A DNA stretch of 64,000 nt from Streptomyces gilvus (lineage in GTDB: Bacteria > Actinomycetota > Actinomycetes > Streptomycetales > Streptomycetaceae), in contig NZ_JAKWBE010000009.1 in assembly GCF_022513565.1 (NCBI RefSeq), forward strand, positions 124,001 through 188,000. The letters are read 5' to 3'. Every line of letters begins with the position of its first letter. Positions within the stretch are counted from its first letter, which is position 1. The translations under genes and the position numbers were made by a program. Below, piece by piece: positions 16,024-27,626 of the stretch. Under the pieces are notes generated by a model. That model was not told the origin of the DNA. It did not search any database and saw only the letters and a program-made list of their open reading frames with translations.

Positions 16024-17219
16024 CCCTGCCGGGTACCGCGCCCGAGGCGCACGCCTGGGACCGCTCGATCCGGCTCTGGGATCTGTACTTCGCCCTCGCC
16101 TGGGTGGCCACGGTCGCCTTCGTGCTGGGCGCGGCGCAGCAGAGCTGGACCGCGCGGCTGGTCGCGGTCGGGCTGCTCGTCCCGCTGGTGCCGCTGTACG
16201 TGGGGGTGGGCCGGGCGCTGATCCAGGAGGATCCGCCGAAGCAGGGGCGGGCGCTGCGCTACCTGGCCGTGGCCATGGCGCTGTTCCTGCCGGCGGCGAT
16301 CCTGGTCGACGAGACGCGGCTGGTGGCGTTCGCGCTGATCCCGCAGTGCTTCATGACCCTGCGCATGCGCTGGCCCCTGGTCGCCGCGTCCTTCATCAAC
16401 CTGGCGCCGGTGGTGGGCTGGGCCCTGGTGCGGAGGCCGAGCGGCCAACAGGTCTTCTCCAACTTCCTGTTCTCCGGGATGATGCTGGTCTTCTCGATCG
16501 TGATCGGCGGCTGGATCATCCGCATCATCGAACAGAGCGTGGAACGGGCCGAGTTGATCGCCGAGCTGGACAACAGCCGGCACGAGGTCTCCCGGCTGTC
16601 GGCCGCCCATGGCGCCCTGGCCGAGCGGGAGCGCATGGCCCGGGAGATCCACGACACCCTCGCGCAGGGCTTCACCAGTCTGCTGATGCTGATCCAGGCG
16701 GTGGAGGCCGAGCTCGACCACGACCTGCCGCAGGCCCGCCGCCACCTCGCCCTGATGGACGAGACGGCCCGGCAGAACCTCGCCGAGGCCCGTGCCCTGG
16801 TCGCCGGGACCGCCCCCGCCGACCTCGACGGCGCGTCCCTGCCGGACGCGCTCAGCCGCCTCGCCGCCCGCCACGGGGCGACGCTGGTGGTGACCGGTCC
16901 GGTACGGCCGCTGCCGGCCGGTCCCGAGGTCGTCGCCCTGCGCTCCTGCCAGGAGGCGCTCGCCAACGCCCGTAAACACGCCGGGAGTTCGGTGGCGGTG
17001 GGGATCGAGCTGACCTACGCCGACGACACCCTGACCCTGTCCGTACGGGACGACGGCCGCGGCTTCGACGCCGACGCACCCTGCGCCGGTTACGGCCTCG
17101 CGGGGCTGCGCGCCCGGGCCGGCGAGGTCGGCGGCAGCGCACGGATCCGCAGCATCCCGGGCGACGGCACGACGGTGACGGTCAGCCTGCCCATCTCGCC
17201 CGTGAGGAGCGCTCGATGA
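16020..17219 (+). CDS. Two-component sensor histidine kinase, NarL/HisKA_3 class
   Basis: The 399-residue kinase has an N-terminal region of five or six membrane helices (about residues 15-170) with very short extracellular loops. This suggests that it senses a signal in the membrane or from the transporter. A linker helix follows, then the HisKA_3 phosphoacceptor box MAREIHDTLAQGF (His near 211), and the HATPase region with ANARKHAG, DDGRGFD and YGLAGLRARAGEVGG. All kinase boxes look intact. It overlaps both the permease gene and the response regulator gene by ATGA, so the four proteins are made together. Confidence 0.92.
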   Translation: MTLPGTAPEAHAWDRSIRLWDLYFALAWVATVAFVLGAAQQSWTARLVAVGLLVPLVPLYVGVGRALIQEDPPKQGRALRYLAVAMALFLPAAILVDETRLVAFALIPQCFMTLRMRWPLVAASFINLAPVVGWALVRRPSGQQVFSNFLFSGMMLVFSIVIGGWIIRIIEQSVERAELIAELDNSRHEVSRLSAAHGALAERERMAREIHDTLAQGFTSLLMLIQAVEAELDHDLPQARRHLALMDETARQNLAEARALVAGTAPADLDGASLPDALSRLAARHGATLVVTGPVRPLPAGPEVVALRSCQEALANARKHAGSSVAVGIELTYADDTLTLSVRDDGRGFDADAPCAGYGLAGLRARAGEVGGSARIRSIPGDGTTVTVSLPISPVRSAR

Positions 17220-17845
17220 TCCGGATCGTCCTCGCCGACGACCATCCCGTCGTACGGGAGGGGCTGCGGGCGATGCTCAGCGCCGAGCCGGATCTGGAGG
17301 TGGTCGCCGACGCGGCGAACGGACCGCGCGCGGAGGCGCTGGCGGCCGAACTGCGGCCCGACATCGTCCTGATGGACCTGCGGATGCCCGGCGGCGGGGG
17401 CGTCGACTCGATCGTGCGGATGGGCGAGGCGGGTCTGCCCTGCCGGGTGATCGTCCTGACGACGTACGAGACGGACCGGGACATCCTGCGCGCGGTCGAG
17501 GCGGGCGCGGCGGGCTATCTGCTCAAGGACATGCCGCGCGGCGAACTGGCGGAGGCGATACGGGCGGCGGCGCGCGGCGAGACGGTCCTCGCCCCGTCGG
17601 TGGCGGCCCGCCTGGTGGACCAGCTCCGCGCCAGACCGGAGCGCCCCCGGCTCTCGGAACGGGAGACGTCCGTGCTGCGGCTGGTCGCGGAGGGCTGCAC
17701 GAACGCGGAGATCGGCCGGCGCCTGTTCATCGGCGAGTCGACGGTGAAGACCCATCTGCTGCGCGTCTTCGGCAAGTTGGACGTCGACGACCGTACGGCC
17801 GCCGTCACCAGCGCCCTGCGGCACGGGCTCCTCGACGAGCAGTGA
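17216..17845 (+). CDS. LuxR/NarL-family response regulator
   Basis: The 209-residue protein has a receiver domain with the acidic pair DD (residues 9-10), phosphoacceptor Asp in VLMDLRMPG (near 54), the Thr in VLTTYE and the Lys in YLLKDMPRGE. It ends with a LuxR helix-turn-helix (LSERETSVLRLVAEGCTNAEI, then STVKTHLLRVFGKL). It is the cognate partner of the kinase just upstream and most likely controls the ABC operon it belongs to. No inverted repeat typical of a binding site is obvious before 14303. Confidence 0.94.
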   Translation: MIRIVLADDHPVVREGLRAMLSAEPDLEVVADAANGPRAEALAAELRPDIVLMDLRMPGGGGVDSIVRMGEAGLPCRVIVLTTYETDRDILRAVEAGAAGYLLKDMPRGELAEAIRAAARGETVLAPSVAARLVDQLRARPERPRLSERETSVLRLVAEGCTNAEIGRRLFIGESTVKTHLLRVFGKLDVDDRTAAVTSALRHGLLDEQ

Positions 17846-17856
17846 GACGCGTGCGC

Positions 17857-18714
17857 TCAGGTGCCGTCGAGGCGGTCGAGGAGGGCGCGGGCCTCGGCGG
17901 TGCGGTAGTGACCGGGGCCGAAGGCGCTCACGCAGGCGTCGTGGGCTGCCCGGGCACGGGGACCCGCCTCGGCGTCACGGCCCAGCCCCAGCAGGGCGGT
18001 CGCGAGCGCCAGGTCGACGGCACCGGCCTCCTGGTGGCGCTGGTCCTCGGACAGGCTCCGGCTCAGCTCCTCGGTGCTCTCCGCCTCGCGAAGGGCCTCC
18101 TCGTGGCGGCCCTGGGCGTTGAGAGTGCGGGTCAGGCCCAGCCGCAGAGCTACGGTGATCCGGTCGGACGTGCGATGACCGGCCAGGGCCTCGCGGGCGA
18201 GCGCCTCGGCCTCCGTGTGACGGCCCTGCGCGTTGACGGCGTAGATCTGCCCGACGCGGGCGGCCGCCGCGATGAGCGCCGAGTCCGGTCGCGTGCCGCG
18301 GGCCGCGGTCCGGGCGACGGCCGCGCACTCCGCCTCGCACTCCGCGTGCCGGGCGAGCGCGGTCAGCGTCTGGGCGCGGTTGGAGCGCAGCGCCAGGGTC
18401 TGCGGATGTTCGGCGCCGAGCCCCCTGCCGAAGACCGGCAGCAGCGCGTCGTATTCGGCCAGGGCCTCGTCATGGCGCCCCTGGGCCCCCACGGACCGCG
18501 CGGCGACGCTCAGGGCCAGCGCCTTGTACCGGGAGTCGTTCGCGGCCAGTGCGCGGGCCTCGGCCTCCGCCTCGGCGTAACGCCCCTTCTCGAACAGGGC
18601 GTTGACCCGGGCCAGTGGGGAAGTCGTCGCCTGTGGGGCGTCGTTGGCGCCGCGCGACCGGAAAAGCTTCATGCCCGGAGCGTACGGAGGTCGCGCACGC
18701 TCGTTCGACGACAT
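17857..18714 (-). CDS. TPR-repeat protein of unknown function
   Basis: The 285-residue protein consists of tetratricopeptide-like helices: ALFEKGRYAEAEAEARAL, AQGRHDEALAEYDALL, AQGRHTEAEALAREAL, AQGRHEEALREAESTEE and GLGRDAEAGPRARAA. The AQGRH motif repeats about every 40-50 residues, as in Streptomyces TPR proteins related to NB-ARC/SARP partners, but no NTPase or DNA-binding domain is attached. The true start may be ATG 18672 (MKLFRSRG), giving 271 residues; neither start has a strong ribosome binding site. It follows hisS beyond a terminator and is convergent with the response regulator. Confidence 0.75.
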   Translation of the reverse strand: MSSNERARPPYAPGMKLFRSRGANDAPQATTSPLARVNALFEKGRYAEAEAEARALAANDSRYKALALSVAARSVGAQGRHDEALAEYDALLPVFGRGLGAEHPQTLALRSNRAQTLTALARHAECEAECAAVARTAARGTRPDSALIAAAARVGQIYAVNAQGRHTEAEALAREALAGHRTSDRITVALRLGLTRTLNAQGRHEEALREAESTEELSRSLSEDQRHQEAGAVDLALATALLGLGRDAEAGPRARAAHDACVSAFGPGHYRTAEARALLDRLDGT

Positions 18715-18736
18715 CAGGAAGCATTTACCTCGATGG

Positions 18737-18769
18737 CCCCAACTGCCGCCTGGTGGCGGCGAGTTGGGG
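18737..18769 (-). terminator. hisS terminator
   Basis: A strong hairpin with 14 paired bases (CCCCAACT then GCCGCC against GGCGGC, one bulged G, AGTTGGGG) and a 4-base loop lies about 20 bases after the hisS stop in the minus direction. Confidence 0.75.
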
Positions 18770-18790
18770 GGTACGCCAAGATGGGCTTTC

Positions 18791-20053
18791 CTAGCCGAGC
18801 CGTGACTCCAGTTCCGCCACGATCTCGTTCACGCCGATCGCCGTCTGTTCGCCCGACTCCATGTCCTTGAGCTGGACGACGCCCTCGGCGAGGTCGCGTT
18901 CGCCGGCGACGACGGTGTAGCGGGCGCCGCTGCGGTTGGCGTTCTTCATGGCGCCCTTGAGCCCCTTGGCGCCGTAGGAGAAGTCGGCCGCGATACCGAG
19001 CTTGCGCAGCTCGGTGACCTTGGCGAACAGGATCCGGCGGGCCTCCTCCCCCAGCGGCACCGCGAACACGCTGGTGGTGGAGGGGAGTTCGAGCTCGACG
19101 CCCTCGGCCTCCAGCGCCAGGACCGTGCGGTCGACGCCGAGGGCCCAGCCGACGGACGGCAGCGCGGGGCCGCCGATCATCTCCGACAGTCCGTCGTAAC
19201 GGCCGCCGCCGCCCACCGCGGACTGCGAGCCCAGACCGTCGTGGACGAACTCGAAGGTCGTACGGGTGTAGTAGTCCAGCCCGCGGACCAGCTTCGGGTC
19301 GTCCTCGAAGGCCACGCCCGCGGCCGTGATCAGCTCGCGGACCTCCTCGTGGTACGCCTTGCAGGCGTCGCAGAGGTAGTCGCGCAGGAGCGGGGCGTCA
19401 CCCAGCTGCTTCTGGACGGACTCGCGCTTGTCGTCCAGGACGCGGAGAGGGTTGATCTCGGCGCGGCGCAGGGTGTCCTCGTCGAGATCCAGTCCGCGCA
19501 GGAAGTCCTGCAGCGCGGCCCGGTACACCGGCCGGCACTCCTTGTCGCCCAGGCTGTTGAGCAGGATCCGGAAGTCGCTCAGCCCCAGCGACCGGTACGC
19601 CTGGTCCGCGAGGATGATCAGCTCGGCGTCCAGCGCCGGGTCCTCCGCGCCGATCGCCTCGGCGCCGACCTGGGAGAAGTGCCGGTAACGGCCCTTCTGG
19701 GGGCGCTCGTAGCGGTAGTACGAGCCGGAGTACCAGAGTTTGACCGGCAGGTTGCCGAGCTTGTGCAGGTTGGCCTCCAGCGCCGCGCGCAGCACCGACG
19801 CCGTGCCCTCGGGGCGCAGGGCCAGCCGGTCGCCGCCCTTGGTCTCGAAGGCGTACATCTCCTTGGTCACGATGTCGGTGGACTCACCGACACCGCGCGC
19901 GAAGAGCTCCACGCTCTCGAAGCCGGGCGTCTCGATGTAGCCGTAGCCGGAGTTGCGCAGGGGCGCGGCGATCGCCTCGCGGACCGCCAGGTACTTGGCG
20001 CTGTCCGGCGGGATCAGGTCGTACGTGCCCTTGGGGGCCTTGAAGGTGCTCAC
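18791..20053 (-). CDS. hisS: Histidyl-tRNA synthetase
   Basis: HisS charges tRNA-His. The 420-residue class II enzyme shows motif 1 around ETPGFESVELFARGVG, motif 2 YRYERPQKGRYRHFSQVG, the His-A segment VRGLDYYTRTTFEF, and the adenosine-binding GGGGRYDGL with the downstream GWALGVDRTVLAL. The anticodon domain occupies the last 90 residues. The start is GTG 20053. A 12-base gap separates it from the metallo-hydrolase gene upstream, so both are probably on one message. Confidence 0.97.
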   Translation of the reverse strand: MSTFKAPKGTYDLIPPDSAKYLAVREAIAAPLRNSGYGYIETPGFESVELFARGVGESTDIVTKEMYAFETKGGDRLALRPEGTASVLRAALEANLHKLGNLPVKLWYSGSYYRYERPQKGRYRHFSQVGAEAIGAEDPALDAELIILADQAYRSLGLSDFRILLNSLGDKECRPVYRAALQDFLRGLDLDEDTLRRAEINPLRVLDDKRESVQKQLGDAPLLRDYLCDACKAYHEEVRELITAAGVAFEDDPKLVRGLDYYTRTTFEFVHDGLGSQSAVGGGGRYDGLSEMIGGPALPSVGWALGVDRTVLALEAEGVELELPSTTSVFAVPLGEEARRILFAKVTELRKLGIAADFSYGAKGLKGAMKNANRSGARYTVVAGERDLAEGVVQLKDMESGEQTAIGVNEIVAELESRLG

Positions 20054-20065
20054 GGAAGTCTCTCG

Positions 20066-20776
20066 TCACATTCCTCGTCGGGGAGCGTCGACATCCGCTC
20101 CCGGGCCGGCGGCCACCTGCCGCAGATAGGGGTTGGTGGCACGCTCCTGGCCGATGGTCGTCTGGGGGCCGTGGCCGGACAGCACCACGGTCGAGTCGTC
20201 GAGCGGCAGGCACACACGGGCCAGCGAGTCGAGCATCTCGGCCATGTCACCGCCGGGCAGGTCGGTGCGTCCGATGGAGCCGGCGAAGAGCAGATCCCCG
20301 GAGAAGAACACGGAAGGGATGTCCGTGGTCTCGGGCATCTGGAAGGTCACCGACCCCTTGGTATGGCCGGGCGCGTGCGCGACGGAGAACTCCAGACCCG
20401 CGAGCGCCAGCTTCGCGCCGTCGGTCAGCTCCCTGACGTCGTCCGGCTCCCCCACCGTCAGCTCGCCCATCAGCGGCATCCCGATGGAACGGCCGAGCGC
20501 TTTCTCCGGGTCCGCCATCATGTAGCGGTCCTCGGGGTGGATCCACGCGGGGACGTCGTGCGCGCCGCACACCGGGACGACCGAGGCCACATGGTCGATG
20601 TGGCCGTGGGTGAGGACGACGGCGACGGGCTTGAGCCGATGCTTCTTCAGCGCTTCCTCGACGCCTTGGGCGGCCTGGTGGCCAGGGTCGATGATCACGC
20701 ACTCCTCACCGGCGGCCGGGGCGACGAGATAACAGTTCGTCCCCCAGGCCCCGGCGGGGAACCCGGCAATGAGCAC
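20066..20776 (-). CDS. Metallo-beta-lactamase-fold hydrolase (glyoxalase II-like)
   Basis: The 236-residue protein has the metal-binding motif THGHIDH near residue 58, a further His in HAPGHTKGSV, the bridging Asp in FFSGDLLFAGSIGRTD, and the final His in VLSGHGPQTTIGQE. This is the complete set for a binuclear hydrolase of the glyoxalase II group. The preference may be S-lactoylglutathione-like thioesters, but Streptomyces uses mycothiol, so the true substrate is unknown. The start is GTG 20776. Co-transcription with hisS is typical in actinobacteria, though no functional link is known. Confidence 0.9.
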   Translation of the reverse strand: MLIAGFPAGAWGTNCYLVAPAAGEECVIIDPGHQAAQGVEEALKKHRLKPVAVVLTHGHIDHVASVVPVCGAHDVPAWIHPEDRYMMADPEKALGRSIGMPLMGELTVGEPDDVRELTDGAKLALAGLEFSVAHAPGHTKGSVTFQMPETTDIPSVFFSGDLLFAGSIGRTDLPGGDMAEMLDSLARVCLPLDDSTVVLSGHGPQTTIGQERATNPYLRQVAAGPGADVDAPRRGM

Positions 20777-20967
20777 GATCGTCCTTCGTTGTGTCGATTA
20801 CGGGCGGCTACAGCTGCTGTCAACGAACGGCTACAGCTGTCGTCAGAGCCTACCGGCGCTGCCGAATCCTCAGCGAACCCATATACGGTACGGGGCACAC
20901 GCAGGCGCTCGGCTCACCAGACGCACGCGTCCCAGTCGGCGTACGAGACGCATGAGGAGAAAACCCC

Positions 20968-21786
20968 GTGGTCACCCAGGAACAGCGGAAGCGGCAGCTC
21001 GCGCGGGAGAAGTTCTTGCGGCAGCAGCAGCGGCGCACGGAGGCGCGGCGCAAGGCGCGCATGCGCAACTCGGTGATCGCGTCGGTGCTCGGCGTGATCC
21101 TGATAGGCAGCGTCGCGATCTACACGACCGGTGTCCTGAAGGGCGACAAGAAGGCGAACGCGAGCTCGGAGACCACCCCGAGCGCGGCCCCCACCAGCAA
21201 GGCCCCGGACCCGTGCGCGAAGCCGGCCGCGGGCTCGGTGAAGAAGCTGAGCTGGAAGAAGGAGCCGGCGATGACCATCGACACGTCGGCGAAGTACACG
21301 ATGAAGCTCGCCACGACGTGCGGTGACATCGACATCGCGCTGAAGACGTCGGCGGCCCCGCACACCGTGAACTCGTTCGACTTCCTGGCGTCGAAGGGCT
21401 TCTTCGACCACACCAAGTGCCACCGGCTCACCACCAACGGCATCTACGTGCTGCAGTGCGGCGACCCGACGGGCAGCGGCAGCGGCGGTCCCGGCTATAC
21501 GATCCCGGACGAGAACCTCAAGGACAAAAGCCTCAAGGGCGGGGTCTACCCGGCGGGCACGGTCGCGATGGCGAACACCGGCCAGAAGCACACCGGCGGC
21601 AGCCAGTTCTTCCTCGTCTACCAGGACAGTCAGCTTCCCCCGAGCTACACGCCCTTCGGTACGATTTCAGCCTCGGGCCTGAAGGTCCTGAAGAAGATCG
21701 CGGCCGCCGGCGAGAGCACGGGCCAGGGCGACGGGGCGCCCAACGCGACCGTCGTGATCAACAAGGCAACGGTCACCAAATCCTGA
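20968..21786 (+). CDS. Membrane-anchored peptidyl-prolyl cis-trans isomerase, cyclophilin type
   Basis: The 272-residue protein has a basic cytoplasmic N-terminus (RKRQLAREKFLRQQQRRTEARRKARM), one membrane helix at about 33-52, a Ser/Thr/Pro/Lys linker, and an extracellular cyclophilin domain from about 110. Cyclophilin marks include APHTVNSFDFLASKGFFD, CHRLTT, LQCGDPTGSGSGGPGY, GTVAMANTG and GSQFFLVYQDS. The canonical catalytic Arg (usually F-H-R) is matched by HR in CHRL, so isomerase activity is plausible. The GTG start at 20968 has GAGGAG upstream. It may help fold exported proteins. Confidence 0.92.
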   Translation: MVTQEQRKRQLAREKFLRQQQRRTEARRKARMRNSVIASVLGVILIGSVAIYTTGVLKGDKKANASSETTPSAAPTSKAPDPCAKPAAGSVKKLSWKKEPAMTIDTSAKYTMKLATTCGDIDIALKTSAAPHTVNSFDFLASKGFFDHTKCHRLTTNGIYVLQCGDPTGSGSGGPGYTIPDENLKDKSLKGGVYPAGTVAMANTGQKHTGGSQFFLVYQDSQLPPSYTPFGTISASGLKVLKKIAAAGESTGQGDGAPNATVVINKATVTKS

Positions 21787-21943
21787 TCGCACCGGGACCG
21801 TATCCCGACCCCGAGGTGCGAAATTTCGGTCGCGCGGGATGCGGACAGGCAACCCGCCGGTCGCCTATGTTGGCCGTGACGAAACTGTGGACGATGCCCG
21901 GGGGTACTGAAGCCCTCCGCAGGCATCATGTGGAGGAGGCGCT

Positions 21944-23173
21944 GTGAGCAGCGACCCGTGGGGCCGCGTCGACGAGACGGGGACCGTGTACGTGCGTACG
22001 GCCGACGGCGAGCAGGTCGTCGGTTCCTGGCAGGCAGGCTCCCCCGAGGAGGCGCTGGCCTATTTCGAGCGCAAGTACGAGGGCCTGGTTGTGGAGATCG
22101 GCCTCCTCGAGAAGCGAGTGAAGACGACCGACCTGTCCGCGAAGGACGCGCAGACGGCGATCGACCACATCCGTGAGCAGGTCGACGCGCATCACGCGGT
22201 CGGCGACCTGGACGCCCTGCGGCAGCGGCTGGACAAGCTGGTCGAGACGGTCGAGGCGCGGCGCGAGGAGCGCAAGCAGCAGCGGGCCAAGCAGTCGGAC
22301 GAGGCCAGGCACGCCAAGGAGGCGCTGGTCAGCGAGGCGGAGCAGCTGGCGCAGTCCGACCAGTGGCGGGCGGCCGGTGAGCGGCTGCGGGCGTTGGTGG
22401 ACACCTGGAAGGGTCTGCCGCGGCTGGACCGCAAGTCGGACGACGAGCTGTGGCACCGCTTCTCGCACGCCCGCTCGGCCTTCTCCAAGCGCCGCAAGGC
22501 GCACTTCGCGTCGCTGGACGCGCAGCGCGAGGAGGCCCGCAAGGCCAAGGAGCGGCTGGTCTCCGAGGCCGAGGCGCTGTCCGGTTCGACGGACTGGGGT
22601 CCGACGGCCGCGCGCTACCGCGAGCTGATGACGGAGTGGAAGGCCGCGGGCCGCGCCCAGCGCGAGCACGAGGACGACCTGTGGAACCGCTTCCGCGGCG
22701 CCCAGGACGTGTTCTTCGCCGCCCGCAGCTCGGTCTTCGCGGAGCGGGACGCCGAGCAGTCGGAGAACCTCAAGCTCAAGGAGGAGCTGGCCGAGGAGGC
22801 CGAGAAGATCCTCCCGGTCACCGATCTGAAGGCCGCCCGGGCCGCCTTCCGCTCGGTCAACGAGCGCTGGGAGGCCATCGGCCACGTCCCGCGCGACGCG
22901 CGCCCCAAGGTCGAGGGCCGGATGCACGCGGTGGAGCGGGCCATCCAGGAGGCCGAGGAGGCCGAGTGGCGCCGCACCAACCCGGAGGCACGCGCGCGTG
23001 CCGAGGGGCTGACCGGCCAGCTCCAGACCGCCGTGGACAAGCTCAAGGGCCAGATCGAGCAGGCGCGCGCCCAGGGCAACAACGCCAAGGCCGACAAGCT
23101 CCAGCGCGAGCTGGAGGGCCGCCAGGCCCTGCTGGACCAGGCCCTGAAGGGTCTGCAGGAGTTCGGCGGCTGA
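21944..23173 (+). CDS. DUF349 repeat protein
   Basis: The 409-residue soluble protein is almost wholly alpha-helical and charged, with long coiled-coil segments. It contains successive DUF349 units, recognisable by the recurring patterns WRAAGERLRALVDTWKGL, DDELWHRFSHARSAF, YRELMTEWKAAGR, DDLWNRFRGAQDVFF and VNERWEAIGHVPRD. The GTG start has GGAGGAGG about 6 bases upstream. Family members occur across bacteria, often near the stringent-response gene; the role is not established. It converges with rel on a shared terminator. Confidence 0.9.
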   Translation: MSSDPWGRVDETGTVYVRTADGEQVVGSWQAGSPEEALAYFERKYEGLVVEIGLLEKRVKTTDLSAKDAQTAIDHIREQVDAHHAVGDLDALRQRLDKLVETVEARREERKQQRAKQSDEARHAKEALVSEAEQLAQSDQWRAAGERLRALVDTWKGLPRLDRKSDDELWHRFSHARSAFSKRRKAHFASLDAQREEARKAKERLVSEAEALSGSTDWGPTAARYRELMTEWKAAGRAQREHEDDLWNRFRGAQDVFFAARSSVFAERDAEQSENLKLKEELAEEAEKILPVTDLKAARAAFRSVNERWEAIGHVPRDARPKVEGRMHAVERAIQEAEEAEWRRTNPEARARAEGLTGQLQTAVDKLKGQIEQARAQGNNAKADKLQRELEGRQALLDQALKGLQEFGG

Positions 23174-23195
23174 AGCCCGCCCTCCGACACGGAAA

Positions 23196-23227
23196 GGGGG
23201 CCCCGCACCGGCCGGTGCGGGGCCCCC
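23196..23227. terminator. Bidirectional terminator between the DUF349 gene and rel
   Basis: A 32-base perfect palindrome of G/C-rich sequence (no mismatches; centre GGCC at about 23210-23213) sits between the convergent stops at 23173 and 23252. On the plus strand it is followed by TTCGTCGT. It should stop transcription from both sides. Confidence 0.9.
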
Positions 23228-23251
23228 TTCGTCGTATGCCCTGTGTTTGCC

Positions 23252-25777
<2,526 letters not shown>

Positions 25778-25896
25778 GAGGACTCCTCGTGCGCGATCCG
25801 GGTCCCCCGGTCAGGCTCCGGAGGACCCATGGTAGCGATGCCGGGCTCCGGCATCGCCCGCAGGACGATGTGAGACCCGTCCATCGGGGAAACGCA

Positions 25897-25931
25897 AGGG
25901 GCGGGCCCCGGATTCCCCGGGGCCCGCCCCT
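25897..25931 (-). terminator. apt terminator
   Basis: A perfect 15-bp stem (AGGGGCGGGCCCCGG with its complement) and a 5-base loop lie about 47 bases past the apt stop, followed in the minus direction by GCGTTTCC. It ends the yajC-secDF-apt transcript before rel. Confidence 0.88.
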
Positions 25932-25977
25932 GCGAGCGTCACGCCCAAAGGCGCCGTGACCTGCCGCGGCAGCCCGG

Positions 25978-26517
25978 TCAGACCACGAGCAGCGCCTCCA
26001 GGGGAGCGCCCTCCAGGGCCGGTTCCAGGCGGGCGCGGCCGTTGAGGAAGGCCAGTTCCATCAGGACCGCGAGGCCCGCCACGTCGGCGCCCGTCCTGCG
26101 GATCAGCTGGATCGAGGCCTCCGCCGTGCCGCCCGTGGCGAGGACGTCGTCGACGATGAGGATGCGGTCCCCGGCCGACAGGTCCTCGGCGTGGACCTCG
26201 ATCTCCGCCGAGCCGTACTCCAGGTCGTACGCCTGGCTGAGGGTCGCTCCGGGGAGCTTGCCCGCCTTGCGTACGGGGATGAAGCCGAGCCCGGCCCGGA
26301 CGGCCACCGGGGCACCGAGGATGAACCCGCGCGCCTCGAGGCCGACGACCTTCGTGGCGCCGGTGTTCGCGGCGATGCCGGCCAGTGCGTCGGTCAGCGC
26401 GGTGAACGCCGCCGCGTCCGCGAGGAGCGGGGTGATGTCCTTGAACATCACGCCCGGCTCCGGGTAGTCCGCGACGTCACGGATACGGCTGAGCAGCAAC
26501 TCCTCGACGTCGGTCAT
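25978..26517 (-). CDS. apt: Adenine phosphoribosyltransferase
   Basis: Apt salvages adenine to AMP using PRPP. The 179-residue protein has the expected length. Visible features are the MFKDITPLL segment, GLEARGFILGAPVAV, RKAGKLPG, and the PRPP-binding loop ILIVDDVLATGGTAEAS near residue 120. The start ATG overlaps the secF stop by four bases. In Streptomyces the secDF-apt-relA order is conserved, which places purine salvage and ppGpp metabolism side by side, although the terminator between apt and rel separates the messages. Confidence 0.96.
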   Translation of the reverse strand: MTDVEELLLSRIRDVADYPEPGVMFKDITPLLADAAAFTALTDALAGIAANTGATKVVGLEARGFILGAPVAVRAGLGFIPVRKAGKLPGATLSQAYDLEYGSAEIEVHAEDLSAGDRILIVDDVLATGGTAEASIQLIRRTGADVAGLAVLMELAFLNGRARLEPALEGAPLEALLVV

Positions 26518-27623
26518 CGGCGCTTCCCCGAGGGTCGGCCACGGCCCCGGTTACGGGACGCGGGCTGGTTGCGCGGCCCGACGACGGCCGGGGTGGCGTC
26601 CTCGGGCTCCTCGGCACCGACGCCGCCCCGGGCCTCCGCCAGCTCCTCGTCCGCGGCGGCCTGGGCGCGCTTGGCGAGGACGCGCTTCTTCAGGGCCTTC
26701 ATCTGCGGCTCGGCCTCCTTGAGGTCGGCGACGAGCGGCGTGGCGATGAAGATCGAGGAGTAGGCACCGGCGGCGAGACCGACGAACAGCGACAGCGAGA
26801 TGTCGTTGAGCGTGCCCGCGCCGAGGAAGCCGCCACCGATGAACAGCAGGCCCGCCACCGGCAGCAGCGCGACCACCGTGGTGTTGATCGAACGGACCAG
26901 GGTGCCGTTGATCGACTGGTTGGCGATGTCGCTGTAGGTGAAGCGGGTCTGCTTCGTGATGTCCTTCGTCTGCTCCTTGAGGCTGTCGAAGACGACGACC
27001 GTGTCGTAGAGCGAGTAACCGAGGATCGTCAGCAGACCGATGACCGTGCCGGGCGTGACCTCGAAGCCGACGAGGGCGTAGATGCCGGTCGTGATGGTGA
27101 TGTCGTGGATCAGCGCGACGAGGGCCGCGACCGCCATCCGCCATTCGAAGGCGATCGCCAGGTAGATCACCACGAGGACCATGAAGATGCCGAGGCCCTG
27201 CCAGGCCTTGTTGGCGATCTCGTCACCCCAGCTCGGGCCGACCAGGTCGGCGGCGATGGACTCGGGGGACACGTTCATGTCCTTGGCGAGCTGCTTCTTG
27301 GTCTCGTCGGACTTGGTGGTGTCCATGCCCGCGATCTGGATGCGCAGGGTGCCGTTGCCGAGCTTCTGCACGACGGCGTCGTGGCCGGCGGCCCGCGACG
27401 CGTAGTTCTCCGCCTGGGTCACCGAGACGCTGGTCTTCCCGGTGGTGAAGACGGCGCCGCCCCGGAAGTCGATGCCCATGTTCAGGCCGCGCACCGCCAG
27501 GCCGACGATGGCCGTGATGGTGATCAGGATGGAGACGCCGTACCAGATCTTGCGCTTGCCGACGAAGTCGTAGCTGATCTCGCCGCGGTGGAGTCGGGCG
27601 CCGAGGCTGCCGATTTTCGACAT
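26514..27623 (-). CDS. secF: Protein translocase subunit SecF
   Basis: SecF works with SecD to drive late steps of protein export using the proton gradient. The 369-residue protein has six membrane helices: the first at about 27-45 (WYGVSILITITAIVGLAV), the family segment GIDFRGG, a periplasmic loop of about 90 residues, and TM4-6 with ILGYSLYDTVVVFD. The C-terminal tail is long and cytoplasmic, rich in E/A/R and ending RGRGRPSGKRR. Three bases separate it from secD. Confidence 0.96.
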   Translation of the reverse strand: MSKIGSLGARLHRGEISYDFVGKRKIWYGVSILITITAIVGLAVRGLNMGIDFRGGAVFTTGKTSVSVTQAENYASRAAGHDAVVQKLGNGTLRIQIAGMDTTKSDETKKQLAKDMNVSPESIAADLVGPSWGDEIANKAWQGLGIFMVLVVIYLAIAFEWRMAVAALVALIHDITITTGIYALVGFEVTPGTVIGLLTILGYSLYDTVVVFDSLKEQTKDITKQTRFTYSDIANQSINGTLVRSINTTVVALLPVAGLLFIGGGFLGAGTLNDISLSLFVGLAAGAYSSIFIATPLVADLKEAEPQMKALKKRVLAKRAQAAADEELAEARGGVGAEEPEDATPAVVGPRNQPASRNRGRGRPSGKRR

Positions 27624-27626
27624 CGC

